Shown here piece by piece: positions 61,001-64,000 of a DNA stretch of 64,000 bases. A program made the translations under genes and the position numbers. The notes beneath the pieces are model-generated. The model saw nothing but the letters and a program-made list of their open reading frames with translations. It ran no database searches and was not told the origin of the DNA. The stretch comes from Ianthella basta (Eukaryota; Porifera; Demospongiae; Verongiida; Ianthellidae): contig OZ025879.1 of the NCBI GenBank assembly GCA_964019415.1, positions 6,021,368-6,085,367 of the forward strand, read 5' to 3'. Each line of letters begins with the position of its first letter. Position 1 is the stretch's first letter.

Positions 61001-62678
61001 TCCCTATTATCTAATACATAATTTTGTTATTCTTTGCAGAGCCCACACCTCCAACAGGTGTGATGTTTGAAATAACTGGCATTGACACTGCTGTGGTGTC
61101 TTGGGCAGCCTCCCAGTCCATGTGTGATGGTGTGATAGGGAACTACAGTGTGAGGTACCAGCTGAGGAGTGTCGCTTGTGCCATTTTCACAGTGTACACA
61201 AACAAAACCAGCATCACTTTGAGAGGCTTGATACCTAGTGCAGAGTATAGTGTGTTTGTAGCTGCCATCAACTCAAGGGGAGATGTGAGTGTGTTCTCTG
61301 GTGAGACATCTTTTGCTGTGAGCATGCCCACAGCTAATCCCTCAGGCTGTTCTCAAGGTATGTATAGTTGTACTATGACTTCATAAATGATTATTGCCTC
61401 CTTCGTTTATCATTTGCCGGCTTTGCATATTTGCGTCAATAATGCGGTCCCATGTATTCATAGTAGACTGAGCAAATGCATGAACAACAACAATGGTGTG
61501 AGTATTTGAGAAAGGGGGTACTTCGTGCTGTTTGTCAATTTAATTTGATAATCCCTCTATTCCTGAACAGACAATAAAATTACATAATACACACACAGAC
61601 TTCCTACCACATGTAGCATCTCACCACATTCACTCATGGAAATTGAGGAAGCTTCAGGATGGAGTTTAGGGTGCTAATCATGATCCTACTTCCACAATGC
61701 TATTTGCAGCCATGTACTGGAAGTATGCAAAGACTATGATGAAACAAACAGCAGTTCCACATGTGTGCTGATTGTCTGTTCACGCAGGATTTGGGATCGA
61801 ACTGTCAACACACAGTTCCTGTTTAGAATGTATATTACAGTATGAATATAGGATTTCTCCATGGCAATTGATATTGGTGTGGCAATATTAAAATTGATAT
61901 AAGTGATTGTATACTAATTAATGAGCCACCAAACTGAAGGCATAGGCTGTTGACCAGATCCCTTCTCACCTGTTCACAATGTCATATTAAGAATGGCAAG
62001 AAGTGGTTGAGCTATGCAAGCTAGACAATAGGCCTGGTTCATGCCCATTAGCTGGTACAGCAAAATTGTTGTGCTAAAAGAGTCCACATTGCACCAGTAC
62101 TTGTAGCTGCTTGCATTGCGTAGCCTTTCACTGTGCCATCAGGATCAAGTGTTCATTGGTTCTAGAGGTCTGTTTCAGCCATGTGTTTTGCTACACTATG
62201 TATTTCTGTCTGAAATTCTTTTATCTTCCCATGCAGTTACTATCTGTGTGGGTGCTGCTGTTGGCAGTTTCATTGGAATTGTCCTGTTAACAGCAGCTAT
62301 TGCAAGTGTTGTTGCTGGTGTTGTCTTCTTCATCACAAAGCGAAAATTCACCGTAAAGCTTAAGTCAGTCCAAAGCATGAAATTTCTCTCATTATGTGCA
62401 AGCTACATAAACTGAGTACAGTGCAGTTTGTCTGTACAGAATACAATGAGCGTCTATATGAAGCTCTTCCCCTCCTACCTACATGCTCACATAATATACA
62501 AAGATACAAATACACATACAGAATTCTATGTCTTTGTGTATCCCCCTACAGCAAGCCTGATACTCAGTTGTATGTAGATCCACATGTACAGCTCCAGGAC
62601 AACCCAGCTTATGTGACAGCTGGTACAACTACTGAAGAGGGTGTGAATACAGAGGTGGATTATGAAACTTATCAGTAA
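48988..62678 (+). CDS. Gene D: Ig / Ig-like / 6x FN3 transmembrane receptor
   Basis: The longest complete paralogue. Exons: 48988-49045, 49214-49246, 51302-51595, 54686-55081, 56162-56464, 56928-57221, 57559-57846, 58022-58303, 60638-60925, 61040-61357, 62237-62363, 62552-62678. Conceptual splicing gives 935 aa without a stop: leader and linker 1-30, Ig 31-128, cysteine-rich Ig-like 129-260, FN3s 261-361, 362-459, 460-555, 556-649, 650-745 and 746-851, TM about 856-883, tail 894-935 with NPAYVTA and DYETYQ. All extracellular introns are phase 1. A seventh FN3 exon (58506-58792) is dead. FN3-1 resembles B/C while FN3-2 onward resembles A, so the gene is a mosaic. The likely role is cell-surface recognition or adhesion; the ligand is unknown. 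Confidence 0.87.
49214..49246 (+). CDS. Gene D exon 2: 33-nt linker
   Basis: GFTVVQAQNVQ between CGCAG and AAG|GTGAGG, phase 1-1. Confidence 0.78.
49247..51301. other. intron 2 of gene D
   Basis: Homologous to intron 2 of B and C but without the LINE. Sequence at about 49970-50200 recurs at 50405-50600, a local duplication. No supported coding is seen. Confidence 0.5.
51302..51595 (+). CDS. Gene D exon 3: Ig domain
   Basis: ACRVVG, YQWTC and DNGGYTCTI. Acceptor TGCAG, donor CAG|GTGAGT, phase 1-1. Confidence 0.9.
51826..51950. repeat. inverted-repeat element in intron 3 of gene D
   Basis: GAAACTTCTCAAGCAAT at the left pairs with ATTGCTTGAGAATTTC at the right. Counterpart of 22988-23116 in gene B. 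Confidence 0.6.
52416..52948. mobile_element. TIR-like element related to 20627-21072
   Basis: ATTTGTCTGAATAGAGG at the left and CTTCTATACGAACAAAT at the right are near-inverses, with CCGGGCCTCTATT motifs inside. Shorter or eroded copies sit at the matching places in B (from about 24105) and C (from about 40909). Confidence 0.55.
53270..54065 (-). mobile_element. LINE reverse-transcriptase fragment, decayed
   Basis: The minus strand reads GCTMSPLPFNLAMDSIVREA and FLLFADDLVLVP, the RT motifs QGC-x-SP and FADDL. Later come CREQSILGPPCSTKR and, farther on, DRKKKEWIRERGLKD. Several frames are used, so it is broken. It lacks an endonuclease and the N-terminal half. Confidence 0.78.
54241..54450 (+). 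other. conserved open segment, gene D copy
   Basis: SEDMTKEPREGLSCSPSR, VECFY and VCGHFIIDMSLQNRV then a stop. Related to 41903-42100. A C-run and a few indels distinguish it. Probably a relic of a mobile element. Confidence 0.3.
54686..55081 (+). CDS. Gene D exon 4: cysteine-rich Ig-like domain
   Basis: VCDGG, VAWHNS, CASPCIDCGPLC insert and LECRVSGG. Acceptor TGTAG, donor GAG|GTGAGT, phase 1-1. Confidence 0.87.
55082..56161. other. intron 4 of gene D
   Basis: About 1.1 kb, a shortened version of B and C intron 4. The segment near 55130-55260 reads as the inverse of sequence found in C near 43330-43430, suggesting a local inversion. No coding is seen. Confidence 0.5.
56162..56464 (+). CDS. 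Gene D exon 5: FN3-1
   Basis: VNVSWSQV, GYYVSYQRQDLG and LEPGTTYRIRVW. B/C-like sequence. Donor AGTG|GTAAGG, phase 1-1. Confidence 0.88.
56928..57221 (+). CDS. Gene D exon 6: FN3-2
   Basis: VELNWLPPLHPNG, YEIEYEPAM and YNVRVAAVNTQG. A-like in EPAM and the QGVQ end. Acceptor CCACAG, donor CAAG|GTGTGC, phase 1-1. Confidence 0.87.
57559..57846 (+). CDS. Gene D exon 7: FN3-3
   Basis: AMVSWNAQQSRMCD, YSVRYRLTGSSGG and LVPNAEYDIEVA. Donor CAAG|GTAACT, phase 1-1, same length as in gene A. Confidence 0.88.
58022..58303 (+). CDS. Gene D exon 8: FN3-4
   Basis: DPTPPTSV, AMVSWTASTSMFD and LLPNARYNVSVAG. Acceptor TTGCAG, donor AATG|GTACGT, phase 1-1. Confidence 0.87.
58304..60637. other. intron 8 of gene D with a dead FN3 exon
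   Basis: 2.3 kb, far longer than the 535-bp equivalent in gene A. Apart from the dead exon at 58506-58792 I see no clear gene or element; a minus-strand open stretch at 59839-60081 has no recognisable domain. Confidence 0.5.
58506..58792 (+). pseudogene. dead seventh FN3 exon of gene D
   Basis: Reads DPAPPTGISVVAG, TADVSWSSS, YSVRCQQRSDG and LNRSLEYVVDV, then TAA (58738-58740). The acceptor AG is replaced by CG (ACACG), and the length (287 nt) no longer keeps phase 1-1. The donor CAAG|GTAACT survives. Gene A has no counterpart. Confidence 0.85.
60638..60925 (+). CDS. Gene D exon 9: FN3-5
   Basis: AIPLPMNVSV, SVVSWVPAQSVCED, YRLMNGG and MANTEYSVSVAA. Acceptor TTGTAG, donor CAAG|GTGACT, phase 1-1. 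One codon longer than in A. Confidence 0.87.
61040..61357 (+). CDS. Gene D exon 10: FN3-6 and juxtamembrane segment
   Basis: EPTPPTGV, AVVSWAASQSMCD, YSVRYQLRS and LIPSAEYSVFVAA. Donor CAAG|GTATGT, phase 1-1. Confidence 0.87.
61358..62236. other. intron 10 of gene D
   Basis: Homologous to 8729-10229 in gene A but shorter. It includes the inverted-repeat element at 61562-61788. Confidence 0.5.
61562..61788. repeat. inverted-repeat element shared with gene A
   Basis: CCTGAACAGACAATAAA at the left and a TTGTCTGTTCA stretch at the right. Counterpart of 9599-9818, with small indels. Confidence 0.45.
62237..62363 (+). CDS. Gene D exon 11: transmembrane helix
   Basis: GAAVGSFIGIVLLTAAIAS then VVAGVVFFITKRK. 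Acceptor TGCAG, donor TTAA|GTCAGT, exit phase 2. Confidence 0.87.
62552..62678 (+). CDS. Gene D exon 12: cytoplasmic tail and stop
   Basis: Tail KPDTQLYVDPHVQLQD, NPAYVTA and VDYETYQ, ending TAA. Tyrosine motifs as in A. Confidence 0.86.
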
Positions 62679-63763
62679 CTCAACAGTATTGCATTTGTAT
62701 ACGCATAATGTGTGAGTTGGATTTGCCCTATACATCAGTTAATAATTGTATCCCGTGAAAGTGATTGCACAATCCTGTATGTAGTTAAGGATAGAGCTAA
62801 AAGGTACATTATAATGTTATACACCCGTATCATACCACATGCACATATGCATGCATTTGCAGAGGAGGTTATAGCTGCAGGGATCATGTGGGATGCACAC
62901 TGCATACAAAGATTATTCAGTTTTATGTCATAATGGTCTGTACATGCATGTGCTGCTGAAGATAGCTGTGATATCACACGGAAGAACCTGCAGGGGTATA
63001 CATACCTATATGCACAATGTGCATCATTTGAAACTCCAACAGAGCAGATTCAGAAATTAATTACACCCCTCCTATGTCCCTCTATGGTGATTAGGCCGTG
63101 GACTGCAGCAGATCTAGAGAAGCATGCACCTGTGAAAAGGAGATGTACAGGGAGGGTGAATTTAAATGTGGTTTGATGTGTGTGTGTGTGAGGTGCTAGG
63201 GTGGGATGCGTGAAAGTATAGTGGGGTGCACATATGGGGGGAGAATAGAATGGGGTGTGTGCATACATGAGTATAGGGGTGCAAGTGGGCTTGGTGTGTG
63301 GGATATAGAACAGGGAGTGTATATATAGCGTAGTGTGCATGGGTGTGGATGTGTACATATAGTGTATAGGATAGGGTGGATGATCGAAATCGCATGATAA
63401 GGTATATACTATACAGGGTGGGTGCACGCGGGTGAGGATTAAGTAGGCTAGATGTTTGAGAGTAGCTATAGGGTGGTGCAGATAACTTATATGCAGTCAT
63501 AATATTGTGATAAATATATTTATTATATTTATACTTTTATTGGGAAGGAATGTGTATGCAGCAACAACGTCGACACAACAGATGTATAAATTATAGACTG
63601 AGGCAGACTGAGAAGTGATGTGTATTTTGTGCATGCCGTGCAACTGCAATGCAGAGTGTGCGTGCATGCAAGTGTGCATAATTATGTATTGTGTGTGTAC
63701 ATAAGCATGCATGCTTATACGTGTATGTGTGTGTGAGTGTATGTGTGCGTGTGTGTATATGAG
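62679..63763. other. 3' flank of gene D, homologous to the flank of gene A
   Basis: Matches 10698-11470 with indels. No gene is seen. GT-rich near 63680-63760. Confidence 0.55.
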
Positions 63764-63951
63764 CAGTGACAGATCTAGGATTTCTGAAAGGGGGGGTTTA
63801 ATTCTTAAGTAGTTAGGTGAACACAGTGCCCCTGAAGCATGACCACACTGCCTATATTTGGTCTAAAAACTGCCCAATACCTTCATATGCCTAGCAAAAC
63901 GGGAGTTCCTTTGCACCCCTGCAGCTGGTTGTCCCTCTAGATCTGTCACTG
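63764..63951. mobile_element. hAT-like MITE
   Basis: Perfect 15-bp inverted ends CAGTGACAGATCTAG and CTAGATCTGTCACTG, with a GAAAGGGGGGG stretch next to the left end. Both are typical of widespread hAT-type MITEs. It is 188 bp with no coding; a clear 8-bp target duplication is not evident. Confidence 0.7.
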
Positions 63952-64000
63952 AGAGGGTGTAGCGTGCATTTATTTTGTGTATGTTAATTGTGTGTGTGTG

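Overview
The window looks like AT-rich genomic DNA from an invertebrate animal, most likely a demosponge. The host genes have many short exons, GT/AG introns and secreted or membrane-bound Ig/fibronectin-III (FN3) architectures, and they sit among LINEs, an LTR retrotransposon, MITE-like hairpins and long (CA/GT)n microsatellites. The sponge assignment rests on my memory of similar sponge Ig/FN3 receptor sequences; the sequence alone does not fix the species.

The backbone is a head-to-tail cluster, all on the + strand, of four paralogous genes for type-I membrane receptors. Gene A (979-10697) is cut at its 5' side by the window edge. Gene B (18623-35845), gene C (37830-47150) and gene D (48988-62678) follow. 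The shared plan is a signal-peptide exon, a 33-nt linker exon, an Ig domain, a cysteine-rich Ig-like domain, FN3 domains, one transmembrane (TM) helix, and a short cytoplasmic tail carrying an NPAY motif and other tyrosines. B and C have three FN3 domains; A and D have six. Every intron between extracellular exons is phase 1 and the TM-tail intron is phase 2, so whole domains can be gained, lost or skipped in frame. Conceptual splicing gives 645 aa for B and 935 aa for D with no stop. C has a frame-shifting 44-bp duplication in its first FN3 exon and a microsatellite where the TM-exon splice donor should be, so it may be a pseudogene or make an altered product. D is a mosaic: its first FN3 exon resembles B/C, while its second FN3 exon onward and its 3' flank resemble A.

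Between genes lie decayed receptor pieces: an FN3 stub, a TM-exon relic, and a second kind of tail exon that is still open in all three copies (17798-17897, 37668-37749, 48826-48907). In C and D that tail exon ends 80 bp before the next gene's start codon and 8 bp before a TATA-like box. An inverted, decayed FN3 exon lies at about 16060-16370.

Mobile DNA fills the introns. The largest item is a whole-looking Ty3/gypsy LTR retrotransposon (26228-30772, minus strand) with 298-bp LTRs that look identical and a 5-bp target duplication. It sits inside an older palindromic fold-back element of unknown class (25820-31098, 13-bp target duplication) in intron 3 of gene B. Decayed LINE reverse-transcriptase pieces lie at 11601-12167 (+), 21140-21900 (-), 39460-39715 (-) and 53270-54065 (-). 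Several hairpin or TIR elements are shared between paralogous introns, so they predate the duplications.

The most interesting system is the receptor cluster: tandem, domain-shuffled Ig/FN3 receptors with tyrosine-bearing, possibly alternative tails. That is the general form expected of a self/non-self or innate recognition locus, but this role is inference.
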